Positions 1 through 12,100 of a stretch of 64,000 nucleotides of DNA are shown here, one piece after another. This DNA comes from Stenopsyche tienmushanensis (Eukaryota; Arthropoda; Insecta; Trichoptera; Stenopsychidae): positions 1,302,001 to 1,366,000 of the forward strand of contig WACJ01000523.1 of the NCBI GenBank assembly GCA_008973525.1. The letters run 5' to 3'. The translations under genes were made by a program, and so were the position numbers. The notes under the pieces are model-generated. The model worked only from the letters and a program-made list of their open reading frames with translations, was not told where the DNA came from and made no database searches. Position 1 is the stretch's first letter, and the number at the start of each line of letters is the position of its first letter.

Positions 1-600
1 TCAGAGATAGTTGCTAAAAGTCCATGCTCCTATAAGAGCTATGTGAAAGCACTAGTTGGCTGTGCCTTCCTCTTGCTCCATTTACTCGATGTCTGGGATC
101 AGGCAGGTGAGTCCATCGTTCTTTTATGAAGCAGTCTGATTGAATCTACCATTCTACCCTGATGCGATCCCTGGCATCTTCCTTTTTTGTTCCCGTTTGT
201 CGAGCATGTCTCTCTTGTGCTAGAAGATCTAAAGGCGATATGGCAATAAACAGTAATGCGCCTTCTGATACTGTCCGCTGAACCATATTGGCCATTTTAG
301 GCCTAATTCTTTCGATTTTCATTGCGTCCGCCCATATTGGAGCAATGTACAGTAATATCAAGTGGACTATGTCATTGTAGAGCCCCCGATACTGGGCATT
401 AGTCTGGCCAGATTTTCAGCAACCCTGGCCACCTTGGCTGACCACTTCTCCTTATGCTCTGTAAATTGGAGTTTGTCATCAATTTGTATCCGAAGGTACC
501 GGATCGATCTTCAGATGTGGGGGTGGGAGTCTTCTACACCTTGTGAAGAAAATGGCTTTGATTTTATATACTGCAAGCTCTAATCCTGCCCTTGTTAATC
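1..600 (-). mobile_element. R1-clade non-LTR retrotransposon, 3' part, decayed
   Basis: Read on the minus strand, 600 to 1 gives the end of a reverse transcriptase in several frames. Around 590-480 is the stretch ending in PPPHLKI, typical of the R1-clade region after the catalytic RT core. At 361-146 there is an open frame with LLYIAPIWADAMK and LDLLAQERHARQ, close to the YAAPIWADAM and IPLDLLAQER blocks of R1/TRAS-type elements. Below 146 come remnants of the W-T-x-R-L-I-P and GHGCF blocks. Frameshifts and stops separate the blocks, so it is dead. It runs off the left edge of the window. Confidence 0.8.
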
Positions 601-1120
601 AGTTTCTTAGTATTCTGAATGTATAGTACGCAGAATATTTTAAAAAGCTTTTCTTAGAAAAAAAATCTAGAAAGCTAAAATTCATTGAAGTCAAGTCAGA
701 TCCAGAATGAATGATGCACGTCTTAGGTCAGTTTTAAAAGTAACCAATGCTAGTAATATCTAAATAAGTCGGAAAAATAGTAGCAGAAAAGAGATGCCAA
801 GTATCAGGAAGAAAACATTAAATTGTCCTTGTCTAAACAAACCTACGTTTCCATGAAGATTTTAAGCGTACCAATAACGGATTATTTTATACGACATCTT
901 TTACGTAATAAACGTATACAAGCTAAATAAGGAATATTAGGAATACTGCATCTATACCGGTTCGGTTAAGATCTACGTTCTAGGAAAAATAATGGTTTTA
1001 TCGGTTTTTATTTCGGTTCGAAGCTCTGGTTTCTACTCGCATACAATGTTGCCAATATTGCTAAATATTTTTATATTTTCAGCATTTTTTGTGCAGTTTA
1101 ATTTTTCCGCTTTGGCAACA
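601..1120. other. intergenic AT-rich stretch, no gene seen
   Basis: No supported coding sequence. Positions about 955-1030 contain a motif related to about 38130-38200 (both have GGAAAAATAA followed by GGTTTT and TTCGG), so part of it is probably an old dispersed repeat. Confidence 0.4.
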
Positions 1121-1870
1121 CTGGCCGCCTTAAGCGTTGCATAAAGATGTCATTAAAAATGCGCAAAAATGAGAGACGCTCCGACATTCGATTCTGGTGT
1201 TGCCAAACTCCAAAATCCCATCCGGAAGGTCGACCGCTTTTGTGCAAACGCCGAAATGTCACATTTTTATTACGATCGCCCGGAATATAAATGACGTTTA
1301 TTCACGTCGCGGCGTTGTGTCATCGGACGTTAATTGACGTTGTGAAAAATAAACACGATGCACTAAACACCTGTCGCGGCTGTGTAGAAATTTTTTGATG
1401 ATTTATGGGCTAACGACGCTTTGGCCGTTCGCGCCAAACGTCGGGGCATCTTTGCGCACGAATGAAATCGGTTCGAAGCTCGCAACGCTAAAAATTCAGC
1501 CCGAAAAAAAAGCGTTCCGATCGAAGATAACAACGCTTCAAATTTGACGGCGCGATTTCGCCGTCCACGAATATGTCAAGTTTATAATAAGTGCATTTGT
1601 AAAATGTCGTCGAACAATTTATTTATTGCATTTCACGGAATAAACGATACAAATCAGAACGTGACGACTTTTGTGCACGGCAATTCACACAAGATACAAT
1701 CGCCCATATACGAGTCCTTGTAATGGATACCGAAGGCAACTATTAAGACAATCGGCGTATCTTCAGACTCTTCATTTGGAGGTATTGTCTTCGTCGGGGC
1801 AAGGTACTGCGAAAAAGGAAAGGATCTCATCTCGAGAACACAATGCTTCGGGGCCTAATTTGTAAACAAC
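1120..1870 (+). promoter_or_regulatory. CpG-rich stretch with TATA-like site; possible distal promoter/5' exon
   Basis: This stretch is richer in GC and CpG than its surroundings and has no long open frame. It contains TATAAATG at 1286-1293 and an initiator-like TCATC about 35 bp downstream (A at 1322). In an AT-rich insect genome such islands often mark promoters or 5' UTR exons. It lies upstream of and in the same direction as the CPAP1-type gene whose first clear exon has an acceptor at 6200-6201, so it could be its first non-coding exon. That link is inference. Confidence 0.3.
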
Positions 1871-2149
1871 GGGATAATTTTCTGACCATTATGACTGCAG
1901 ACTTTGAAAAATAACGCATTTGATCGTATCGAAATGATGGAACAATGGACAATGGCGTCGGAGACAATGTGGAATATTTAATCCATCAAGAAGAGATTTT
2001 TTCGAACGACCGCAATATTGAATAAAGCACCATGGGAACAAAATTCAAAATTGGCCCTTGATTAATTTGCATTTTTTTTTTGATTCGGATCATTATAAAT
2101 GTTATGTTGCTTATTACAAATTTGTATCGTTATGTAAATTTAAATTTAT

Positions 2150-2215
2150 GTTAAAAGCCCTTTAAACACTTAATCGCTAGCGACTCACCGGTGAGTCGCA
2201 ATATATATATATTTT
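2150..2215. repeat. piggyBac-like terminus with a perfect 20-bp palindrome
   Basis: CCCTTTAAACACTTAATCG is followed by a perfect 20-bp palindrome at 2180-2199 centred on CACCGGTG. The layout (TTAA, short T-rich end, then a GC-rich subterminal palindrome) resembles the left end of the piggyBac at 28102, where TTAA is followed by a GCGCCGGTGCG block. No matching second end was found nearby, so this is an orphan terminus or a MITE end. Confidence 0.4.
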
Positions 2216-2239
2216 TAATTATTTAATACATCTTTCTAA

Positions 2240-2480
2240 AACATAAAAAATAATATTTGTTTGTTCGTATGTAATACGCTGCTATACCGTTCATCAGATT
2301 ACAATAAAACTTCATCCACTTATTGCTAAAAATTAAACAAATAACATAGGTATAATTTAATACACAAAAATAAATATTTGTTTGTTCGTATTTTATGCGC
2401 TGCCATACCGTTCATTTGATTGCAATAAAACTTTTCCAACTTATTATTTGCACTTTCTCAAATAATATAGGTATAGTACA
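2240..2480. repeat. two tandem copies of dispersed repeat family B
   Basis: A unit of about 120 bp occurs twice in tandem (about 2250-2350 and 2370-2470). Its hallmark is TTTGTTTGTTCGTAT, then a GCTGCCATACCGTTCAT block, then ATTACAATAAAACTT. Diverged copies lie at 39110-39210 and 43700-43800. Autonomous source not recognised. Confidence 0.65.
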
Positions 2481-4590
2481 ATTAACTTACAATAGATCTT
2501 ATATATATAAATCATAGTTTGTATATTTGTTAAGAATTATTACTTCTGTGGCAGCAACGCACCGAGTAATAAAGTCTAACGTGGTTTTTTTGTGTATAAA
2601 TTTGATGCTATGATATTCACAGATCTGTACGCTCGGTTTTTATAGATTTATAATCATAAATAAATAATTTTTGACATTTTAAATATGTTTTAAAATGGCA
2701 AAATATCATAATTTTAACGGTTTTCCAACCAATGCGGACAATAACCCCAAAGAAATGAACGATTGTTAACTGGTCTTTCCCGTTCTCTCTTTTTTAACAC
2801 TTTTACAGGCATCTTTAAGCCATCTTATCCAGCTTATTGTTAATTTAAATACTTGTTTCATCCATATTAAATATATTTCGGGGCTTTCCAATCTTCTTTT
2901 AACATATCAAACAGATTGGATCGGAATAACTAAATTGTTTAATCCGTGAGCTTTTCATAAAGATAATCTCACAAATTTTTACAATCCCAATCAATCATTC
3001 CATGAAGACTTGTTTTCATATGATAATTTTATACTGTTTCTGTTCATCTAATTCTGCTTACAAAACTAGCTTTTAGAAAGACTTGAATACTTAACCAACA
3101 GCCTTTCAATTTCTAGAACTCTTTCACCATTTCGAGATCATAAAAATATAATGTTGATCAAAATCTGTTGACTCAATTCAACCCAATTATTGTATTTGAA
3201 ATGATTGAGATCATATTTCAAAAAAAATATTAGAATTATAAACGAATTGTTTGATATTTTTGACTTTGTTTTGTTGTTTTTATTATTAAAAACATGCAAA
3301 ATAATGATCGAATTATTGATTTGATGTTGTTTGAGTACCAAACAATCGAAAAAATCCTAGGAATATGATCATTTAAATAAAAAATAAGCTTCATGCAAAT
3401 AAGCGCTTGAATCCTATCATTATGCAAATCCTTTGGGAATTTTTATGGGATATGAAATTTAATACGCTTTTTTTATTAATATCGATCATTGTACTGTCCT
3501 TGAATTTGACATGCAAATGTCATTAATGCATTGGAGTATGCAAATATTTTATATCAAATGATTCATATAAAAACGCCAGAATGCTACATAACCTTAAAGA
3601 TCAACAATGCAAAAAAGTCGATGATATTAATTAAATCTTACATCATCAATGATGCCGCGCTAAAAATATAAACAAAGGATACGATATCCTCATATGATTT
3701 TTTGTCAGAATCCAAAAAAATACATTTAAAATGTTGCATTAAAGTTTGACATTTGTATAATTGGCCGCCATTTTGAATGTCAGTTGATTGATTCATATCG
3801 ATGCAATGCTGCCAACTTAATTTTCCACACAGCGACGCGACGAAAACGATCAATTATTATTATTTAAATCGCCTCTTTCTTAAAATGTGCATTCAAATTA
3901 TATCTTCTAATTTATTAGGTCTGTCCAAATAGGCTATTGACGCTCGCGGACGACTTATTTTGAAATGTATCAATATTTTATCGGCAACTCGGTTGCCCCC
4001 AGTCGCTACGGCCCAACACAAAACAGAACAAAATGGTTCATTTTGCCCGCACGACAGTGAAAGTGTATCAGCCGTTCAATGAACGCTGTCGGAAATCGTA
4101 ACTAACTATTTAGATACCGACTAAAAAATAAGTCGTAAGCTATTATAACAACCATTCGGCTTTAATAAATCGGAGCGAAAAAAATCTGGGTCTGGCGCGC
4201 GGATCGAAAATAAATGAATTAAACCATTGGACTGCGGAACCGAAAGACTTATCGTATGTGTAATGGACAACGGGCAAATAGCACGAATGATTGCCGTTTT
4301 GACATCAAAAACGGGGACTGGTCGTACTGTTATTGCCGTGTGTATAATTTGGGTGGAAAAAATGTGGCCACATTATGCAATGATTCTTAGCAACGACGCT
4401 AATTACATTAATTATATCTGATCTTTCCTTATTTGTAATGTGGTTTATTTGAATTTGAGTCATTGGTGTCATACGAACTGAACTTATTCGTTCCGCCATA
4501 AAAATATCCATGCTTTCTTGGATCGTAAGTCGAAAGACCTTAACACTATCGTGGCCGTATCAAATTAACAAAAACTTACGCCAGACAAAT
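2481..4590. other. AT-rich intergenic sequence, no gene seen
   Basis: Short open frames are scattered on both strands, none with a recognisable domain or coding-like composition. Part of 3910-4240 is more CpG-rich but shows no protein or RNA signature I recognise. Confidence 0.4.
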
Positions 4591-4599
4591 TTGGGCTTG

Positions 4600-5065
4600 G
4601 AGCAAAAACGCAGAATACCCGGTCGAGAGTTGCACATGGTTTTTATTTTATTTGACCATTCTACTTTACACGAATCAATACTGATTTACTCTGTCCGTTT
4701 TTATAATGTTATCTAAATTGTCTAATTTCTCTTTTCTTCGTTATCATTCAAGCATTATAAAGACAACAATATTTTCGACCGATTGTACAATTTAAGCAAC
4801 CCACCCGAACAGACTTCTTCGAACAGCTTATTTTTGTAATGAGAGTTCGTAATCGTTCTGTAGACAAGTATGTTCAGGTATGGCGTCCGATCGCGAGGCG
4901 CTCATTCGACATATCAGCGATCCGAAAAGCGGACCGGTTGAGCACACAGACTTTATGGCCACTCCGTTCTCTTTTAGGGCTTTTTGCGGTATTTTCTATG
5001 ATCTGTACGATCACGGAAACTCCCTCAGAGGCTAATTTACATAGGCGGCTTTATTGCTATGAACC
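4600..5065 (+). repeat. dispersed repeat family A, copy 1
   Basis: One of seven copies in the window of a family of several hundred bp (others at 40735, 43855, 48300, 53000, 58725, 60660). From ATG at 4879 it keeps a reading frame beginning MASDREALIRHISDPKSGP and running through FRAFCGIFYDLYDH. The DNA has a short internal inverted repeat of the form GGTCCGAAA..CGGACCGG. Family origin not recognised. Confidence 0.7.
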
Positions 5066-5219
5066 ATCGCCAAACACTCAATTGAAAAATAATTACGGCG
5101 CTGTTTTTGCTACATTATAAGCAAACGTGATTAGAAACATGCCACGAGCGTTCCACCCTCGTTACGGTTTTGCAGTTAGCAGATATAATAATTCAATCAC
5201 CGTATTGATTACTGATATG

Positions 5220-5565
5220 GATCTGTTTTCATGCGGATTTTTTTTATGCGAATGCACATACAAAAAAATCTAAAAATCAACATTAGTGCAAGTTACACCG
5301 ATTATAATGTGAGTGTGTATAGGGCGATGGGTGAACGGAATGTTTTTAAATCTATCAAATCTTCTCAAAAGCTTAAGAATTGCATTTGTACGATCATCGA
5401 TAAAATACTATTTTCTTATAAATTTTTTTATGCGATTTTTAGTACATTCCATCAAATTGATTTGAAGTTATGCGGTTTTTAGCTATCCCTCAGTTTTCTA
5501 TGTAGTTCAAGTCTTTTTTTATGCGATTTTTTTTATATGCGACTCCCTGTAGAACGTATCTATCA
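5220..5565 (+). repeat. dispersed repeat with recurrent TATGCGATTTTT motifs
   Basis: TATGCG followed by a T-run recurs at about 5231, 5427, 5470, 5520 and 5537. The stretch at about 5450-5500 (TTGAAGTTATGCGGTTTTT, then CCCTCAGTTTTC) reappears in reverse complement at 34210-34330 and again at 34670-34720, inside the AIG1-like gene intron. Probably a non-autonomous DNA transposon family. Confidence 0.5.
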
Positions 5566-6155
5566 CATAAAAATAGACCTAAGTGTGTATGTATGGTACG
5601 ATCACGAACGGGCGGCGGGTTCATGATGCATATGTGGCATCATGAACGCTTTACTTTTTTTTAATACTTTTTTAATAAAAATTTCTAGCGAATTCTCGAG
5701 AAATCTGAGAAATTAAATAAAAAATTCTCATTTATCCAGAAATCAGAATATCTAGCTGTAGATCATCATGATAATAATGCCAGTTTTATTTTTATTTTCA
5801 GAGAGCTACACAAAAATGAAAAGAGCAAGGGATAGATGGAATCTACACCTAATGTTAGGTCAGTTGTTTAAATGCATTATTTAATATATAGAAATGATTC
5901 TTATTTTCGACATTGAGAACCCCATGCACCATACATATTCAAAGCTGGAGTTGTATATATTTTATAAGGACATGATATGCTTAACAAAGCAAACAGGACA
6001 GCATTCCAAGAGACGTTGCCAACGAGGCAAACGTCCTTTTCAAGGTAAAACAAGTAACCTTTCTCTGCGAAATAAATCCAGATGATGATCCAAAATAAAT
6101 AACACGCCTACGTGCTTCACAAAAAGGAGCTTTGCGATAAACTGCATCGCAGGAC

Positions 6156-9100
6156 ATGCAAAATAAAGCCGCATTTAAAACCATTCTGTATTATCTTTCA
6201 GGTGTCCTTGCAGTATCTTTTACGTTATTTATCCAAGCGGAGTCGTTGAAAGCCACTTCGCTTTTCAAGACGACGACGACGACGACGACAACCACGACAA
6301 CTACAGAAGCACCAAAAGCCGAAGAGGTATTACATTCTATTTAATTTACGATCCTGTTACGAACGCAGCATTTTAACGGTCGATAATGATACGCCATTTA
6401 GATGGAAAACAATCCAATGTAAAGACGGAAACACACGTGCGATAAGAGATGGCGTTAAAAAATGCAACAAGATACTCTTCAATAAATCATCATCGAGCGA
6501 TTCTCATCTATATAATTAAGGCATACGAAATAGAAACGTGCATAAAAGTGAATGTTGCACGGCAGATCAATTCAGAAGAGTGCAGAACTGTCATGCACCA
6601 GTTGGGAACATGGTTGTTCTTCTCTTCCTTATGCTTCGACATTGTCTGCAAGAAAACGAAATTGTTGCTTTGGCAATAAACAAGCGGCTGTTGCTAATTG
6701 TTGTGGCAGATTCTGCGGTCTCTGCTTGCAATCGTTCCCTATATGGATGGGATTTAAAGTCACCTCCATGCAAATCTCGAATATATTGCGGTGTTTTGAC
6801 ACTCAATTCTGCTATTTCCTCATGCAAACTCTCACAGAGAGATGAATCATTGTTTAAGCTTTGAAGATTCTTCAATATTTTAATATATTAATAGCCCTAT
6901 TTGAAAAAAAGAAAAATAAATCATCTGACCTATACACTTTCAACAATTACAAGGTGCGGCGGGGAAACTATTTTATTTTAAAAATGAATAACACAAACAG
7001 TATAGATATCGATTTAATTATTTTTCTATGATTTCTATGATTGTCGAGAAGGCTAGGTACGTGTTTTGTCGCTTGTTTTTATTGTTTTCGGTGAAGGCGT
7101 GCAGTACCAATCCTACCCCATAACACCCATCCTATTCGTTTTGCCCCGATGAGTTTTAAATGGTCCTAATAGAATTCCAGTCTATGCGACAACGATTCGA
7201 TTGTTTGCCGTGGATCTGACTTGATTAGGGATTTTAGTGAATCGTAATCAAAATTTGAGGGTCGTCCCGTTCTTATGCTCGGTGCACACGAGCGTGGTTT
7301 CTAGTGCATGGTTTACTAGCATGCCGATTACTGCCAGTGATCGGCATGATTGAACATCATCTATATTAACACCTTCAATGCCCTCAGAAATGGTTAAAAG
7401 ACTAATCTCTTCGACGATATTTTTAATATTTAAAAACGCAACAAAAAATGCACCAGATCAAGTGTTACCAAATGTTATGTTATAATATATTATATAAGCT
7501 AAAAAAGGTTCTTTAATTTGTAAATTTATTAGTTTGTGCAAAAAATGAAGGTATAGTGTCCTTTAGGCATTAATTTAATCCAAATTTTGATCTGAGCAGA
7601 CCCTTATCCATCGCTTCAAATCATTGATAGATTCAAACAATTACGGTTGATTTATGAATTGACAAAGTGATTGATCGTAAATACATTCTCATTCCAGAAT
7701 TTTTGGTATTGTTATCTTTCCCGGGGGAATGTCTTGGATGTTCGATTTTATTAATGTTGTGATGTTTGAAAATGTGAACAATTTGATCAAAAAATATTAT
7801 ATTAATACAGAAATATTCACGAAATTCACGAAACAATATTATTTTAACGCCTTATTTACATATTTATCATTCACCATCCTGCGATATGTCAATTGTCCTT
7901 AAACATCAATTGACAATTCTTTAGAATAAATATCAATATTGTCAATACATTGGATAGTTTCAAGTCCAAAAGCGTTTGAATGTCTTCTAAAAAAAGATGT
8001 TCTGCAAAACAAGTCAAGCATATTAGACACTTTAAACATCAAACTTAATTATGAATCTGCCAAATTTGAATATTTTTGTAAGGCATGCAATTCAAATGAT
8101 TTTAAAAGAACGGCCATCGATCAAAATTGACTTTTTTTTGTAAATTCAAAGTTGTTTGCTTCATTTGAATATTTAACGAAATCGATCGTAAATAATATAT
8201 TTCAAGCATTTTTAGCATGCATTTGAATGCTAAAAATGCTCGTTTTTGTTGTGTTATGTCAAGGCGTGCAATACCCATCCTATCGCATAACACCCATCCT
8301 ATTCATTTGGCAGATGAATTTTAAATTATCTTAATGGAATCCTAGTCTGCAATAATTCATCGATTGTTTGCCGTGAGTCTGAGGAAGATGTTTCCGTGAT
8401 TACGTCCGAGCACAAACTGAACATAAATACGCGAATACTTTTCGATTATTCTAATATTTACATACATTTAATTTACAGGGAGAAGATGAGTTCGGCCTTT
8501 CAACCACACCAGCATCCAATTTAACAGGAATTCCGCAAATTGATTATGTACACGATCCAAATCTTCCCAGGGAACTCAATGGATACAATCTATCAGGTTA
8601 TCCCTTCTTATCAAGCGTACCACCTCCGGACCAGATGGATTTCAAATGCGATGGACTCCATGACGGATTTTATGCCAGCGTTCCCCTCAAATGTCAAGTG
8701 AGATTCCATAAATTGAATTTGATGTATGTTTGTATGGATTTAGGTATTAATGTTAAAATTGTTATTTTCAGGTTTATCATCAATGCCTGTACGGGTTTCG
8801 ATACGATTTCCTATGTGCCAACTATACAGCTTTCGATCAGTCGACATTTATTTGCCATTTCGTCTCGGAGGTCGATTGCGTAAATTCGAAAAAGTTTTGG
8901 CACAGGTATTCGACTTAATTATAATTGATTGATCTAATTTAGACACATGAAATGATCTGTCAAACGAAATCGCATACTAAATGCTTAACGCGGAATGAAT
9001 TGCCAAGGCATGTCGGCTAATTATATATAATTTTGCACAAAGATCTTTAGTGCGAGTAATTTCACTCGCGTTGTTCGTTGAACTATGACGGCTGTTATTT

Positions 9101-12100
9101 CAATAAAAAGGAAAAGCTCTTAAACGCCGGCGCGTGTTTGTAAAATGTTATGATAGATGTCACCATAGGACGGGCTGCCAATATGGCGGCCAAGAAAAAT
9201 TCATTAAAGTCATCCAGAAAGTAAGGTTACAACATTTATTTAGGATCGAAAAATGCTTGTATTTGATTAAAATTCACAGGATATTTCACAAATATATTAA
9301 ACTATTTTTCAACGCAATCGCCATTAAAATCGAGATATTTCTGTAGTCTCCACCAGCGTTTGTATGCAAGTGTCATAGAATTTTCAAATACATTTACGCT
9401 GTTTTCCTGGGCTTTTAGGGAGTTTTTCACGCATAGTGGCCAATGATTATATTGAAAATGCACAACAGAAGCGTGCCGACTAATCTCATCAGCCTTGTTA
9501 GAAATTACCTCTCTGACAAGACAGTAGTTGCCTATGCCGGATGCAAACTGATGTACCGCAAACGCAAGGATTGGTGTTGGGATCGCTCCTTTGAAACGTC
9601 TTGCTTGATGACATCTTCGAGTTGGAACTGCCAACAGGCACTGAGCTAGCTTATCGCCTATGTCTTGATTGGGTATTATACCCTAGGATGCCTACCCATA
9701 AAACCCCCGTAGGCAACGGTCGCATCCCTGGGGTAATGATGTGGAGTAGAGGTGCGCGAAAGCAGTCTCGTTGGTTTACTCATCAAACGCTGCTGGGGGA
9801 GTCCAGCTAACATGAGTTGGGTACGCTCACCCTGTGCTGCGTACCCGTAAAGAAACTATTGATTACAGAAGTTGGTGGAGTCTATGCACAAGGCGTCACT
9901 ACTATACAAGGAAGAACGGCCAGTGTATACAAGGGAGAACGGCTTTCTCCGTGGCTAGGTACTAAATATGATCGAACTGATACAAGTAACATGGAGAAGA
10001 AGTAGCTCCTGCAGTCCGTTATCTGATGCAGCCCTCATCAAACTGAGGTTGGACTCGTGGTAGCAGTGAACCTGCAAGATAGCATCATATAAGTGTAGCA
10101 TAACCTCTACCCTTCCTAGTCCAACGTCCCTTCGGGTACACGCTGTCTGAAGCTGATCTCAGTGGAAGATACTCTCTGTGTGGCTAACCCGAAGAAACCT
10201 GGAACAGACCGCACAGCAGCACCGGTCATGGGGTCAATGCTTGTCGGCCTGCTTTATTGTTTATGCCGGTGACCTCACTATGATAATATGCAGCAACTAA
10301 AATAGAGAAGCTGGATGGAAAGCAGAAGTAGCAACCAAACTGTTATGGGACTGGAACATACTCAACAAGCTCGCATTTGCACCCGGCAAATCAACCGGGA
10401 TGACATTGAAAGGTTTCTATACATTATAAGAGTGTCCTGAGCATCAAACTCGGTGGAGTGCGCATCCCGTTTAAAGACAAAGTAACATACCTGGGCATTA
10501 CCATAGCAAAAGGTTGCAGCTTCCAGTTGGCCGGTATCCATCCCCTGGACCTGTAACTACAAATTAAGGCGGTCGAAGACAGATGGAAGAAAAGACAAGT
10601 CCTGGAAGTGGGTAAAGCATTTCTCAATGCCGAAGAGGCGTTGGAGATGAAGGACTTTACTGTGCTAAGAAAATGGCCCACAAACACTACTAACGTCCAA
10701 TGGTAAAAAAGATGGTCGGAGTCACACAAAGGCGCCACCTGTACATGTTCTTCAACTTCGTTTAATGGAGACTTAGCAGCTACCATTGGGTCAATCCCTA
10801 TTTATTGAAGATCTCAGTTTCTAACGGAACACGGTCAGTGCCCACTTAATGAGACTGAGCATCGCGGATAAATCGGATTGTCCTTGCAGGAATACATGCA
10901 TGGACGCAGATCATATTATGTGGACCTGTACGGGCATGACTTCCAAAAGAAAGGCGCTTCTTTGCCGTGTCCACACACCATGCGAGGAGCCCGTGGGGCA
11001 CACTGGTGACCCAGTGTCTCGATGCTTTCAGCGCCTTCTCTTTGTGTTTGCTCTAGTTTCGACATAAAGGGCCAAAAATTCACACACGTGATTTTGAGGG
11101 TGCTTCGGCGTGAGCATTCTGGGCACCTGTCTTGTCCAAAAATTCTTCTAATCCAAATTTTCCGACATAATATCACCGAGGAGACTTCGATTCCTTGTTT
11201 CGTCGTGAGTAATCAGTAATCTAATTAACTTCGTGACATATCGACTCATCCTATCACTGCCATAAACTTCCACGAGCTTCCAATGGATATTCACGGTGGT
11301 ATTGTTCTACAAAGTCAAAAAACGGATGACGAGAGCGCGCGACGACCTCTTCATCGGAAGAATTTACTGTGACTGAACAAAATGGCCGACAAACACGCGG
11401 GACCAAACAAGGCCTCAGGAGCCTTTATAACCTTACTTTCTAGATGATCCTCGTATGAAAAAGTTCATGACATATTATATCAAGTTCATTGCAAATAAAA
11501 TCTCCTTGATATGATTTTGTACAATTTGCACTTTTAGAGCCATTCAAGAAGATCATATGGCTTATTTGTATTCCCCACATGTGTGCCAAACAACTAAACA
11601 CTAAAAGCAATAAATCTCAGTCATACCTTATGACATAATTGTCTTCAATTCGTGAATCATGATTATACCGGTCATGGAAAACACAATTGCACAATGGATC
11701 TTCACATAGTCAATACATTGAATAACACGCGAAACAAATAAACAAATTATAAACCTAATGTATAAACGTGAGCACTTTTTTCAACTTTAAATCGAATCAT
11801 GATGAACGACGTTGTAAAGCATTAATTATGGCGATCCGGATTATACCGGGCTCATTAAATTAATTCTATCTGACGGACGGATTTCAATTTACAGTCCTAC
11901 AATAGGGACGCTCTATATTTATTAGGATATAGCAACCATATTATTAAAGCATTTATGAAATTTATTGTAAATTATTAGATCAAAATTACAGCAGATATTA
12001 GAAAAATGTTAAATTTTTTATTTATTGCCATAAAATATTCTTTCAAATTAAAAAAAAATTAAGTTAATATCTTACATGCAATTTGTTTTATTTAAATTTA

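Noticed and set aside
6264..6300. Microsatellite only
   Set aside because: The ACG repeat is in frame within the exon and encodes a Thr run, so it is coding.
9302..9634. 110-codon minus-strand frame as one gene
   Set aside because: Its C-terminus is a mariner end, but the N-terminal half is antisense to LINE RT; it joins two elements by chance.
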